A model generated the notes under the pieces. It did not search any database. It was not told where the DNA came from and saw only the letters and a list, made by a program, of their open reading frames with translations. A stretch of DNA of 34,345 bases, from positions 1 to 34,345 of the forward strand of contig CANQRT010000003.1 in assembly GCA_947626325.1 (NCBI GenBank), read 5' to 3'. The position numbers and the translations under genes are program-made. This document shows positions 19,478 to 28,642 of the stretch, piece by piece. Source of the stretch: Candidatus Gastranaerophilales bacterium. Lineage in GTDB: Bacteria > Cyanobacteriota > Vampirovibrionia > Gastranaerophilales > Gastranaerophilaceae. Each line of letters begins with the position of its first letter. Position 1 is the first letter of the stretch.

Positions 19478-20827
19478 TTAATTGTCTTTATGTTGTTTAT
19501 ATGTATTCATAAAGCCTGTATCAAAGTTCCCGCTTATAAATACTTCATCTTCAATTAAATCTTGATAGAAAGGCAGAGTGGTTTTTACTCCCGTAATAAC
19601 ATATTCTTTAAGCGCTCTATACATTCTGCGCCTTGCTTCTTCACGTGTAGGAGCCCAGCACATTACTTTGCTGATTAAAGAATCATAATAGGGCGGTATT
19701 TTATAACCTGAATATACGTGGGAATCAACTCTAACCCCAAACCCGCCAGGCGGAATGTAACCGTTGATTTCTCCTGGAGCAGGCAAAAAGTTTCTTTCTG
19801 GGTCTTCTGCATTAATTCTGCATTCTATTGCGTGACCGTATAATTTAATGTCCTCCTGCTTAAATGATAATGGGTTTCCTGCAGCAATATTTATTTGTTC
19901 GCGAACAATATCAATATTTGAAATCATTTCAGAAATGCCGTGTTCAACCTGTAATCTAGTATTCATTTCCATAAAATAAAAGTTTTTATCTTTATCAAGC
20001 AAAAACTCAATTGTACCAACGCCCTCGTATTTAGCAGCAAGAGCAGCACGAACAGCAGCTTCACCAAGCTTTTTTCGTACATCTTCGCTAACTGCAGGTG
20101 AGGGTGCTTCTTCAACTAGTTTTTGGTGGCGTCTTTGAATAGAGCAGTCCCTTTCGCCTAAGTGAACAACATTTCCGAATTTATCTGCAATAATTTGAAC
20201 TTCAATATGTCTTGGATTAACCAGATATTTTTCCATATAAACATCAGGATTGCCAAAGAACTTTTCCGCCTCCTGCCTGCAAAGAGTAATGTTTTGTTCA
20301 AGCTCCTGAGCGTTATTAGCGACTCTCATACCTTTTCCGCCGCCGCCTGCGGTTGCTTTAATAATAACAGGATAACCAAATTTTTCTGCCGATTTTTTAG
20401 CTTCTTCAATATCGGTTATAATCCCTGTACCTGGTGTAATAGGTACATTTTTTGAAGCCATAGTTTTTCTGGCTGTAGCCTTATCACCCATTAATTTCAT
20501 AGACTCTGGAGATGGGCCTATAAACTTAATATTATGCTCCTCGCAGATTTCTGCAAAATCTGCACGTTCGGACATAAACCCGTACCCAGGGTGAATTGCA
20601 TCTGCACCTGAAACCAGAGCGGCTGATATAATAGCAGGTATATTTAAGTAACTTTTTGAGCTTTCATTTGGGCCTATACAATAAGCCTCAGTAGCCAAAC
20701 TTACGTGAATTGAGTTAGCATCATCCTGTGAATACACTGCAACAGTAGGTATTCCAATTTCTCTGCAAGCTCTTATAATTCTAACGGCAACTTCGCCTCT
20801 GTTTGCTATTAATACTTTTTTAAACAT
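19478..20827 (-). CDS. accC: acetyl-CoA carboxylase biotin carboxylase subunit
   Basis: MFKKVLIANRGEVAVRIIRACREIGI, KATAGGGGKGMRVA, EMNTRLQVEHGISEM. Confidence 0.97.
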   Translation of the reverse strand: MFKKVLIANRGEVAVRIIRACREIGIPTVAVYSQDDANSIHVSLATEAYCIGPNESSKSYLNIPAIISAALVSGADAIHPGYGFMSERADFAEICEEHNIKFIGPSPESMKLMGDKATARKTMASKNVPITPGTGIITDIEEAKKSAEKFGYPVIIKATAGGGGKGMRVANNAQELEQNITLCRQEAEKFFGNPDVYMEKYLVNPRHIEVQIIADKFGNVVHLGERDCSIQRRHQKLVEEAPSPAVSEDVRKKLGEAAVRAALAAKYEGVGTIEFLLDKDKNFYFMEMNTRLQVEHGISEMISNIDIVREQINIAAGNPLSFKQEDIKLYGHAIECRINAEDPERNFLPAPGEINGYIPPGGFGVRVDSHVYSGYKIPPYYDSLISKVMCWAPTREEARRRMYRALKEYVITGVKTTLPFYQDLIEDEVFISGNFDTGFMNTYKQHKDN

Positions 20828-20833
20828 ATCCCG

Positions 20834-21289
20834 TTAATTTTCCTCTACATACATAATAACCTGACCGTATTCAACGGGTTTACCGTCCTCAATACAAATT
20901 TCAGCCACTTTTCCCGATATTTCGGAGGTTATTTTATTAATTAATTTTATGGTTTCAATTATGCAAATAACTTGTCCTGCTTTAATTTCATCACCCACCT
21001 TAACAAACGGAGGCTCATTAGGCGAGGGTTTTGAATAATATAAACCTATCATATCAGAAGTTATAGGAGTTAATTTTTTTTGTTCTTCTATCGGCTTTTC
21101 AACTGTTTCTTCCGTTGCAGATTGAACTTCAACAGCTTCTTCTTTAACAGTTTTTTCTTTAATAACAGGTTTATAATCACTTTTTATAACAAGCGAAGTT
21201 TCATTATCTTCTAATGCTACTTGTGTAAGCTCGTTATTTTTCATTATTTCGATTAATTTTTCAATATATTCGGGTTCAAAATTTTTCAT
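20834..21289 (-). CDS. accB: biotin carboxyl carrier protein
   Basis: position upstream of accC; ITSDMIGLYYSKPSPNEPPFVKVGD and C-terminal biotinyl fold with atypical ETIKLINKI. Confidence 0.9.
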   Translation of the reverse strand: MKNFEPEYIEKLIEIMKNNELTQVALEDNETSLVIKSDYKPVIKEKTVKEEAVEVQSATEETVEKPIEEQKKLTPITSDMIGLYYSKPSPNEPPFVKVGDEIKAGQVICIIETIKLINKITSEISGKVAEICIEDGKPVEYGQVIMYVEEN

Positions 21290-21448
21290 ACAATCCCTTT
21301 TAATCTAAACTCTAACTTATTTTAGCTTCTACATGCCACAGAGTCAAGAATGATAAATATTTGTTATTTTAAACTACACCCGTTATATGATGTAATAATT
21401 TAAACAAGTTAATATAATTTTAATTGTATCAGTAAAAAAGGCGTGTAA

Positions 21449-21718
21449 ATGCTTCCTATAGTTACTCAAGAACAATCAAGTTTATGTTTCGCCGAGATTT
21501 TTCAAGATGTCCACGGCTGGCGTAAAAAAATGATACATTATATTAAAGATGAAAACCCTGAAATTAATTCTGCTATTATAGAAGCAGCTCAAAATACCGA
21601 CCTTGACCCTAAGGCGGTTGCTCTTGGTGCTTATATGACTTATATTCTGCTCGAAACCGCAATGAAAGAAGAAGCGGGTCAGCAGGTTTTTTCAATTGAA
21701 GATAATCAAAATAAATAA
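21449..21718 (+). CDS. hypothetical small protein
   Basis: 89-aa ORF; candidate -10 TATAAT upstream at ~21413. Confidence 0.6.
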   Translation: MLPIVTQEQSSLCFAEIFQDVHGWRKKMIHYIKDENPEINSAIIEAAQNTDLDPKAVALGAYMTYILLETAMKEEAGQQVFSIEDNQNK

Positions 21719-21722
21719 TTTT

Positions 21723-23633
21723 TTATTGAAGCTGTTCGGTTTTGACTACGTGTATAAATTCATCCACTAGTTTTTCATTCCACCTTTGTCCTGCTTCATC
21801 TTTAATAATTTTAAGCACTTCATCTATATTATAAGCATTTCTGTACGGTCTATCCTGCATCATAGCGTAAAAAGAATCTACAAGAAGTACTATTTGTGAT
21901 GTTATTGGAATTTCTATTCCTGATTTATTTGAGGGATATCCTTTTCCGTCCCAATTTTCGTGATGATTTTCTATTATCGGGATTATATCCTGTATTGATG
22001 TTATTGGTTTTAGAATTTCTCTTGCCGCAATTATCGGGTGTTGCTTTATTATTGATTTTTCTTCTTCTGTTAACGGTTCTTTTTTATTTAATATTTCGTT
22101 TGGTATCTTTATATTTCCGATATCATACAATAATATTGCGAGTTTGAGCTTGTCAATTTCTTCTTTTGATAAATCAAGACTTTTTGCCAGTAAAACAGCA
22201 AGTAAAAGTTTAGATTTTGTTGTTCCTGTTTTGTACATTCTGTTGTATGTTTGAGAAATTATATCAACAACAGAATAAAGAATATCGTTTACATTTTTAT
22301 CTTCTGTTTCAATCTTATTTAATTTTTGTTTAATTTTTTGAGCTACATTATCGCTAACAGGTATTCGTTTTTTAGATAAAATATCCATAAAGGTTTCAAT
22401 TGCGATTTTCTGCCAATCAATATGATTACTTAATTGTGCAATTTGAACTTGATTTCTTCCGTTAATTTTTGCTTTATACATAGCCTGATCAGCCAGCTCA
22501 ATAAGTTCATCAATTCTATCTGAATGTTCTAAGAACGTAGCAACACCGATACTTGCGGTTATTCCGCCTATTGTCTCTATTACTTGATTTTCAATTGATT
22601 TACGTATTCTTTCAGCTGCAATTCCTGCACCTTTAGAGTCTACACCAGGCAATAGCAGGTTAAATTCTTCTCCGCCTATTCTTGCGGGGATATCTATTGA
22701 ACGAGCTTCCTTTTTTAATACGTTTGCAATGGTTTTTATTGCTATATCACCGTATTGGTGACCGTATGTATCATTTATTTTCTTAAGAAAATCTAAGTCC
22801 ATTGATATTATAGAGAACGGCTGTTTTAAGCGCAAAGCACGCTCTGCTTCTTTTATTATATTTTCTTCAAAATATCTTCTGTTAAATAATCCTGTTAATG
22901 GGTCTGTTATTGCTTGTTTTTTTACTTCTTCAAACAAGTCTGCAACCGTTATAGCAAGTTCTATTTGGTTGGCAAATAATGATAAAAAGTTCATTTCAGT
23001 GTCAGTTACGCCGTCACGTTCAGAACTTACCAGTACACAGCCAAAATTCCCTTTATTGCTGTGCAAAGGAATTATTGCACAGCTTTTGGATGTCATTAGG
23101 TTTCTTTTTTCTTTTATTTGCTCCTCTTTTAATTGAGGGAAACACATTCTAAGTATACCCTCTATATCTGGAGTAGAAAGTATTTTTCTTTCATTGATTG
23201 CTTTTGCAGCAATTGAATTTTCTAAAAATGGTATTTTATAAGTTTCTGGCGATTCATTTAATATTGTAAATATGGCATTTAATATTTTATCCTGGGATGA
23301 GGATTTAATATTAAAGTAAGAGCCGTCTTTTTCGCTTATTTCTAATTTTAATATGGAAACAAAATTGTAATTCATATCTTCATGCAGAATACTTACAATT
23401 TTATCAAGCATACTAGATAAAGGCTGAGCAGCATTCATCATATCCCATACACTGTTAAGTGTTAAAATTGTTTGATTTGCCTGTTCTAGTTCTTTTGTTC
23501 TTGCGGCAATTTCTTCTTCTAGTGCAATATTTTTTGCATATACATCCGCAAAATCTCTGCCTTGCGTATATATTGAGCCGTCAATTTTGTTTATTTGACC
23601 AAGTATATCTTTTAAACCCGAAAATATATTCAC
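21723..23633 (-). CDS. GAF-GGDEF-HD-GYP signalling protein
   Basis: DPLTGLFNRRYF, RSID I-site, ARIGGEEF; C-terminal HHENWDGKGYP...DSFYAMMQDRPYR. Confidence 0.9.
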   Translation of the reverse strand: MNIFSGLKDILGQINKIDGSIYTQGRDFADVYAKNIALEEEIAARTKELEQANQTILTLNSVWDMMNAAQPLSSMLDKIVSILHEDMNYNFVSILKLEISEKDGSYFNIKSSSQDKILNAIFTILNESPETYKIPFLENSIAAKAINERKILSTPDIEGILRMCFPQLKEEQIKEKRNLMTSKSCAIIPLHSNKGNFGCVLVSSERDGVTDTEMNFLSLFANQIELAITVADLFEEVKKQAITDPLTGLFNRRYFEENIIKEAERALRLKQPFSIISMDLDFLKKINDTYGHQYGDIAIKTIANVLKKEARSIDIPARIGGEEFNLLLPGVDSKGAGIAAERIRKSIENQVIETIGGITASIGVATFLEHSDRIDELIELADQAMYKAKINGRNQVQIAQLSNHIDWQKIAIETFMDILSKKRIPVSDNVAQKIKQKLNKIETEDKNVNDILYSVVDIISQTYNRMYKTGTTKSKLLLAVLLAKSLDLSKEEIDKLKLAILLYDIGNIKIPNEILNKKEPLTEEEKSIIKQHPIIAAREILKPITSIQDIIPIIENHHENWDGKGYPSNKSGIEIPITSQIVLLVDSFYAMMQDRPYRNAYNIDEVLKIIKDEAGQRWNEKLVDEFIHVVKTEQLQ

Positions 23634-23679
23634 TAAATGAAATCCTAGATAATAATATATATAGTATTATATACCCTTT

Positions 23680-24753
23680 TTAACATATTTGTAATACATT
23701 TTTTATAATATTAATTAATTTTTCAGAATTTAAGCTGTAAATACAGTGATATTTATTTTCTTTTAACCTGCAAATTTTCTTCATACATGGTGAACACTTT
23801 GCATTTGATGAAAAAGAGTAATAATTATCACCCAAAGGTGCTGTTCTTGCTGAGCTTGTTGCAAAAAATACTGTAAAAATTTTGCATTTGCCTATAGCCC
23901 AAGCTATATGGGCGCTCCCTGAATCTGGACTAATTAATAAATCACAGTTTTGATAAATATACACTAAATCTGCAAGACTTGTCTGACCTGATAAATTAAG
24001 TATATTTCCGCCTGTTATAAATGATAATATCTGCCCTGCAAGTTCTTTTTCTTTGTCAGAACCTGCTGTTATGATAATGTTGCAGTTGTCTTTAAATGTA
24101 TTTATTATTTCTACCCAGCTTTTTATATTCCAGTGTTTATTTCTCCAAGTGGTTGCGGGGGCTATAACTATTGTTTTTTTTGTTTTATCTAGCTGTGATA
24201 CTTTTTCTTTTATATCAGTTGAATATTCGTTTTCAAAATTAGGTAGCTTAAATTCAAGCTTTAAATCCTTACAGCCTAAATATTTTGCAAATTCCATATT
24301 TCTTTTTACTACATGATAATAAATATCAAATTGTTTTCTGCCTGTTTTTATTATTTCATTTGCGAAAATCCACGAAAATTCCCGTCCGTCATTTAAAGTT
24401 ATTTTCCTTTTTCCGTTTGATAATCCTAAGATTATTCCGCTTTTTAGCAGTTGTTGAGTATCTAATACAACGTCATATTTTTCTTTGCGGATAGTTTTTA
24501 TTATTTCAAAAAACTCTTTTAGATTTTCAATTTTACTTTTATTTTGTTTCCATTTCTTTTTTGGTAGAACATATACATTATTTATTAGTGGATTATTAAC
24601 AATAAATTTAGATGCTTTATCCTCAACAACCCAGTCAAGTATTGCATTAGGATACTCTTTTTTTAACGCATTTACCATAGGCAGGGTATGGATAGTATCT
24701 CCAAGTGCGCTTAATCTTATTATTAATATTTTCTTGTCGTTTAAATTTTCCAT
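23680..24753 (-). CDS. glycosyltransferase family 9 (LPS heptosyltransferase-like)
   Basis: KKILIIRLSALGDTIHTLPMVNALK, APATTWRNKHW, SPDSGSAHIAWA. Confidence 0.9.
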   Translation of the reverse strand: MENLNDKKILIIRLSALGDTIHTLPMVNALKKEYPNAILDWVVEDKASKFIVNNPLINNVYVLPKKKWKQNKSKIENLKEFFEIIKTIRKEKYDVVLDTQQLLKSGIILGLSNGKRKITLNDGREFSWIFANEIIKTGRKQFDIYYHVVKRNMEFAKYLGCKDLKLEFKLPNFENEYSTDIKEKVSQLDKTKKTIVIAPATTWRNKHWNIKSWVEIINTFKDNCNIIITAGSDKEKELAGQILSFITGGNILNLSGQTSLADLVYIYQNCDLLISPDSGSAHIAWAIGKCKIFTVFFATSSARTAPLGDNYYSFSSNAKCSPCMKKICRLKENKYHCIYSLNSEKLINIIKNVLQIC

Positions 24754-24888
24754 AATTTTAGTTTATAACAAAAAAAATACAATAAAAGTTTACATTTTAA
24801 AGCTTATTTTAAACTTTTTGGGGGAACTTTTTTATAAAAAAATTTATTATCATATTTATGTCAAAAGAGATTATATACGGATAGACTA

Positions 24889-25131
24889 ATGGACAAAAAA
24901 AGAGCAAGAGAACTTAGAAATTCAATAGAAATGTGCAAAATGCGTTTGAATACAATAATGCCCCATTTAACAAAAGAAAAAACAGCCCTTAATGAATCTT
25001 TTAATAAATTATTGATAGAAAAAGCAATTTTAAAAGATGAACTAAAACAAAAAACAGACTCTTTCCTAATTAGAATGCTGAAAAAAATTAATCATAGAAA
25101 AAAAGAATTAATTTGTGATTATTTTAAATAA
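24889..25131 (+). CDS. hypothetical coiled-coil protein
   Basis: 80-aa ORF, K/E-rich helical. Confidence 0.55.
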   Translation: MDKKRARELRNSIEMCKMRLNTIMPHLTKEKTALNESFNKLLIEKAILKDELKQKTDSFLIRMLKKINHRKKELICDYFK

Positions 25132-25132
25132 A

Positions 25133-25915
25133 TTAAAAAATATTAGAAAATGATAAAAAGAAATCACAAATAACATTAAATATAATCGGCATACCAACGA
25201 TTAAAATTGCCGCACCTAAACATGGCTTAAAAAGGAAACTCATCTGGAAAACGTTAACCTGCGGAGCTGTTTTTGAGATTATTCCTAAGATAATATCTTG
25301 TCCTAACGTTGCAATTAATACAGGAGCAGCTATTTGAAGTCCTATGTATAATACATTAGAGGTTATTTTAACAAGGTAATCCATATTAATAATTTCATCC
25401 ATAGGTATTGCATAAGCGTAAATCGGGAAAATTTCAAAGCTTCTGATGAATGCGTTAAAAGTCCAGTATGCACCGCCGATTTCGAGGAAAATAATCAAAC
25501 CCAAAAGGCTGAAAATTCTTCCCATAATAGATATTTGTGCCGATGTAGTAGGATCCATAATAGTAGCTGAAGATACACCCTGCTGCATATTAATCATATC
25601 TCCGCCGCTTTCTATTGCTTTTACAATGCAATTAACAATAAATCCTAAAATTGCGCCTGCCATATAATTTACAAGTATAGAATAAAGCATTGAAACACTG
25701 GCATCTGGAGCTTTTGGGTGTAAAAATATTGTAAGCATTACTGTAAAAATTAACGTAAAACCAATTTTAGCTATAACAGGTATTTCACTGCGCTGTAAAA
25801 AGGGAGTGCTTCTCATCAACCCTGCTACACGTGCAAAAATAGGAACTCCTGCAGTAAGTACATTGTTAATTTCGGGGAAATATTTAGGAAAGTCATTTAA
25901 TATGGTATCAAGCAT
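25133..25915 (-). CDS. fliR: flagellar/type III export apparatus protein FliR (SctT-like)
   Basis: TM pattern, FARVAGLMRSTPFLQR, gene order after fliP-fliQ. Confidence 0.85.
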   Translation of the reverse strand: MLDTILNDFPKYFPEINNVLTAGVPIFARVAGLMRSTPFLQRSEIPVIAKIGFTLIFTVMLTIFLHPKAPDASVSMLYSILVNYMAGAILGFIVNCIVKAIESGGDMINMQQGVSSATIMDPTTSAQISIMGRIFSLLGLIIFLEIGGAYWTFNAFIRSFEIFPIYAYAIPMDEIINMDYLVKITSNVLYIGLQIAAPVLIATLGQDIILGIISKTAPQVNVFQMSFLFKPCLGAAILIVGMPIIFNVICDFFLSFSNIF

Positions 25916-25925
25916 TATGTTTTCC

Positions 25926-26423
25926 TTACCTGTTTTTCTCCGAAATAACTTTTCTTTCGGCTAAATTAGGAGTCGGGACTTCATGTCCTTTGTTTCTCAT
26001 AACACTGAATCGATCTTTACCTGTATTGCCCATAGGTGCTGCCGCATTATTTAATATCTCTTTCATCGGAGTCATATCTTTTTTCATATCGGTTTTAATC
26101 TCGTCAATAAAAGGTTTAGTGTAGTTGTAATAATTTGGCGGGAGTACACATTCATCTGACTTAGGAATAACATCAAACGCAATAACTGCACCCTCATTAA
26201 ATAAATTTGTCAGCAGTTTTAAATACCCTGTACCAAGTAAAATTATTACTAAAAATACAGCAAAAATTTTAGGAGCGGCGGCAATGGTCTGTTCTTGAAC
26301 TTGTGTTACCGCTTGCAAAATACCTACAATAAGACCTATTGCCGCCGCAGTAAGTACGCAAGGCATTGCTATCATAAGCATTACTATAAGTCCTTTTGTA
26401 AAATATTCCATTAAAATTTCCAT
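25926..26423 (-). CDS. fliQ: FliQ/SctS export protein with C-terminal extension
   Basis: two-TM core AIGLIVGILQAVTQVQEQTIAAAPKIFAV; about 75 extra C-terminal residues. Confidence 0.88.
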   Translation of the reverse strand: MEILMEYFTKGLIVMLMIAMPCVLTAAAIGLIVGILQAVTQVQEQTIAAAPKIFAVFLVIILLGTGYLKLLTNLFNEGAVIAFDVIPKSDECVLPPNYYNYTKPFIDEIKTDMKKDMTPMKEILNNAAAPMGNTGKDRFSVMRNKGHEVPTPNLAERKVISEKNR

Positions 26424-26433
26424 GTTTTATTCC

Positions 26434-27075
26434 TTAATTAAAGCTGCCCACAAGTCCGTTAACAATTAATGACCAGCCGTCAACTGCTATAAATATCAGC
26501 AGTTTAAACGGCAGAGATATAATTGTGGGCGACAGCATAAACATACCTAAAGCCAAAAGTACATTTGCCACAACTAAATCTAAGACTATAAACGGTATAA
26601 ATATAATAAAACTTATTTCAAAAGCAGTTTTTAATTCGCTCAAAATGTAAGCAGGAGCTACTTCCCAGATAGTTAAATCTTCAACCGAAGCAGGTGCTTC
26701 TTTTCTTGCGAGTTGAACAAAAAATGCCAAATCCTTTTCTCTTGTTTGTTTAAGCATAAATTCTTTTAACGGTTTAGAACCCTCACTAATGGCTAAAACC
26801 ATAGAACCCGATTCTTGATAAGGTTTAGAGCCTACTTCATACATTTGCTGAAAAACAGGGCCCATTGTGTAAAATGTTAATATTATTGATAATCCTACAA
26901 GGACTATTGCAGGCGGGATTTGTTGAGCTCCGAGTGCCTGTTTTAAAAACCCGAATACTATAGCATATCTTAAAAAACTTGTCATGCAAACAAACATAAA
27001 TGGCAGCATTGAGAACATTGCCATTACTGCTAATAATTGTATTACGGGACTTAAATCTTTTAATATTGCATCCAT
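26434..27075 (-). CDS. fliP: FliP/SctR export protein
   Basis: MTSFLRYAIVFGFLKQALGAQQIPPAIVLVGLSIILTF, C-terminal LVVANVLLALGMFMLSPTIISLPFKLLIF. Confidence 0.93.
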   Translation of the reverse strand: MDAILKDLSPVIQLLAVMAMFSMLPFMFVCMTSFLRYAIVFGFLKQALGAQQIPPAIVLVGLSIILTFYTMGPVFQQMYEVGSKPYQESGSMVLAISEGSKPLKEFMLKQTREKDLAFFVQLARKEAPASVEDLTIWEVAPAYILSELKTAFEISFIIFIPFIVLDLVVANVLLALGMFMLSPTIISLPFKLLIFIAVDGWSLIVNGLVGSFN

Positions 27076-27076
27076 T

Positions 27077-27406
27077 TTAACCTCGATTTATCTTAAATTT
27101 TTCTTTTAATGTCTCTGAAATATTTATTGGTTTTTGAGGCTCTGTGGTATCAATATTTTCAGCCTCAAGTTTTGCAAGCAGGGTTGTAGATGTATTGTCG
27201 CCTGCTACTAAAAATCTTTCATATCCTGCTTTTATTATATAAACGCTTTTTGTAGGCGATAATTTTATCATGTTTTCAACTTTTAAATAGGTATTGTTTA
27301 AGTTATTTGGCATACTTACGGACTTTTTATAAATGTACAATACTATTACAATGAACCCAATCATTGCAAATGTATATGTAGCAAAATTTATAATATATCC
27401 GTTCAT
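27077..27406 (-). CDS. FliO-like single-TM protein
   Basis: N-terminal TM, then KSVYIIKAGYERFLVAGDNTSTTLLAKL resembling FliO; located directly before fliP. Confidence 0.7.
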   Translation of the reverse strand: MNGYIINFATYTFAMIGFIVIVLYIYKKSVSMPNNLNNTYLKVENMIKLSPTKSVYIIKAGYERFLVAGDNTSTTLLAKLEAENIDTTEPQKPINISETLKEKFKINRG

Positions 27407-27415
27407 TTTATCCCT

Positions 27416-28642
27416 TTATATACTTTCGTCTTCTATTTCAAAATCACTGTAGTCAAAGTTTTCATCTTCGTTTGCGTGTGCTTGCGGTTTTTGAGTTGGA
27501 GCAGACGCTTTAGGTGCAGCTGTTTTTACTGCGGGTTTTGCTTGTGCAGTTTTTTGTTCAGGTTGTTGAGCTTCTGTTTTTACCGCCTTTTCTGTTTTTT
27601 TGACAGGCGCTTCTTTTGTCTTTTTTACGTTATCTATTCTAACTCCGTATCTGTCATTTAAGATTACAAGCTCGCCTGTTGCAACTAGTTGATTTTCTAC
27701 ACGCAGTTTGATTTTATTGTCGTAAATAGAGCCTACATCTATAACAAGCCCCTCTGATATCTGCTTTAATTCGCCTAGCGTCATTTTTACATTATCAAAT
27801 TCCGCAGTTATATCAACAAGTATTGAATCCCACATGTTTTGGGATTTTACTGTTGTTTCTTCTTCCATATCATTACCTCCGTTTTTATCAAGGTTTATAA
27901 TTATTGACGGATTTGGATTAACCTTAAAATTTACTGTTTTGCTGCTCCACGCTGCCGTCATATAGTTTATATCACTGTCTTCAAGCAGAATTATGTCACC
28001 TGCTTCCATTGATTTTATTTCGTTTAACGCTATTTTTGATTTTCCTGCTTCGATTTTTATTGTGGTGGTTGTATCTTTAAAATCTGTTATGTTGAATTTT
28101 TCTTTTATTTCGCTTGTTTTTGGTTCGTTAATTATACAACTAGGTATTTTTATTATTATTTTTCCTATATGATTTTTTTTGTATCTAATAAAAAATGTTA
28201 AATATAATTCCTTGTTATTTTGAATTTTCGCTTTATTTACAACTGTTTTATTTATTTTATCCTCTATATTTGAATATATAAATGAAGTTAATGATTGAAT
28301 AAGCCTTGCTTCTATTTCAGTCAAATTTTTAAGTTCAAATTCTTTGTCATCTTTACCTAATGCACTGTTTAAAAACTCATCAACAACCTCTGAAGATATC
28401 TTTATATTTATGTTAAAGTCATTTCCAACAGGTATATTGCTTACAAAATATTCATCTCCGTATGATAATATACTGCCATTTTCAGAAACACCAATAAATC
28501 TTAACTCATAATCTTTTTCAAAAAATTTTTTTATTGCTTTTTGAGTATTTAAATAAAAATCTTCATAAAATAGAGAATAGTTATTGAACAAACTATTTTG
28601 AATATCCGCATTAATTTCATTGTCTGTTTTTAAAGCTGTCAT
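27416..28642 (-). CDS. SctQ/FliM-FliN-like C-ring protein with two SPOA domains
   Basis: SPOA2 ILVDITAEFDNVKMTLGELKQISEGLVIDVG...VILNDRYGVRI; SPOA1-like TIKIEAGKSKIALNEIKSMEAGDIILLED. Confidence 0.82.
   Translation of the reverse strand: MTALKTDNEINADIQNSLFNNYSLFYEDFYLNTQKAIKKFFEKDYELRFIGVSENGSILSYGDEYFVSNIPVGNDFNINIKISSEVVDEFLNSALGKDDKEFELKNLTEIEARLIQSLTSFIYSNIEDKINKTVVNKAKIQNNKELYLTFFIRYKKNHIGKIIIKIPSCIINEPKTSEIKEKFNITDFKDTTTTIKIEAGKSKIALNEIKSMEAGDIILLEDSDINYMTAAWSSKTVNFKVNPNPSIIINLDKNGGNDMEEETTVKSQNMWDSILVDITAEFDNVKMTLGELKQISEGLVIDVGSIYDNKIKLRVENQLVATGELVILNDRYGVRIDNVKKTKEAPVKKTEKAVKTEAQQPEQKTAQAKPAVKTAAPKASAPTQKPQAHANEDENFDYSDFEIEDESI

Noticed and set aside
21290-21448. possible riboswitch or leader upstream of accB and the 89-aa ORF
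   Set aside because: No stable structured motif seen by eye; only a candidate -10 element
24485-24889. 134-aa plus-strand ORF
   Set aside because: Antisense to the GT9 gene start and intergenic DNA; Phe/Ile-rich AT-derived translation
27480-27640. apparent nucleotide repeats in the SctQ-like tail
   Set aside because: Degenerate Lys/Ala/Pro codon low complexity rather than a true repeat array; no CRISPR-like spacing
27476-27661. 61-aa Cys/Phe-rich plus-strand ORF
   Set aside because: Antisense to the Lys/Ala-rich tail of the SctQ-like gene; composition artefact
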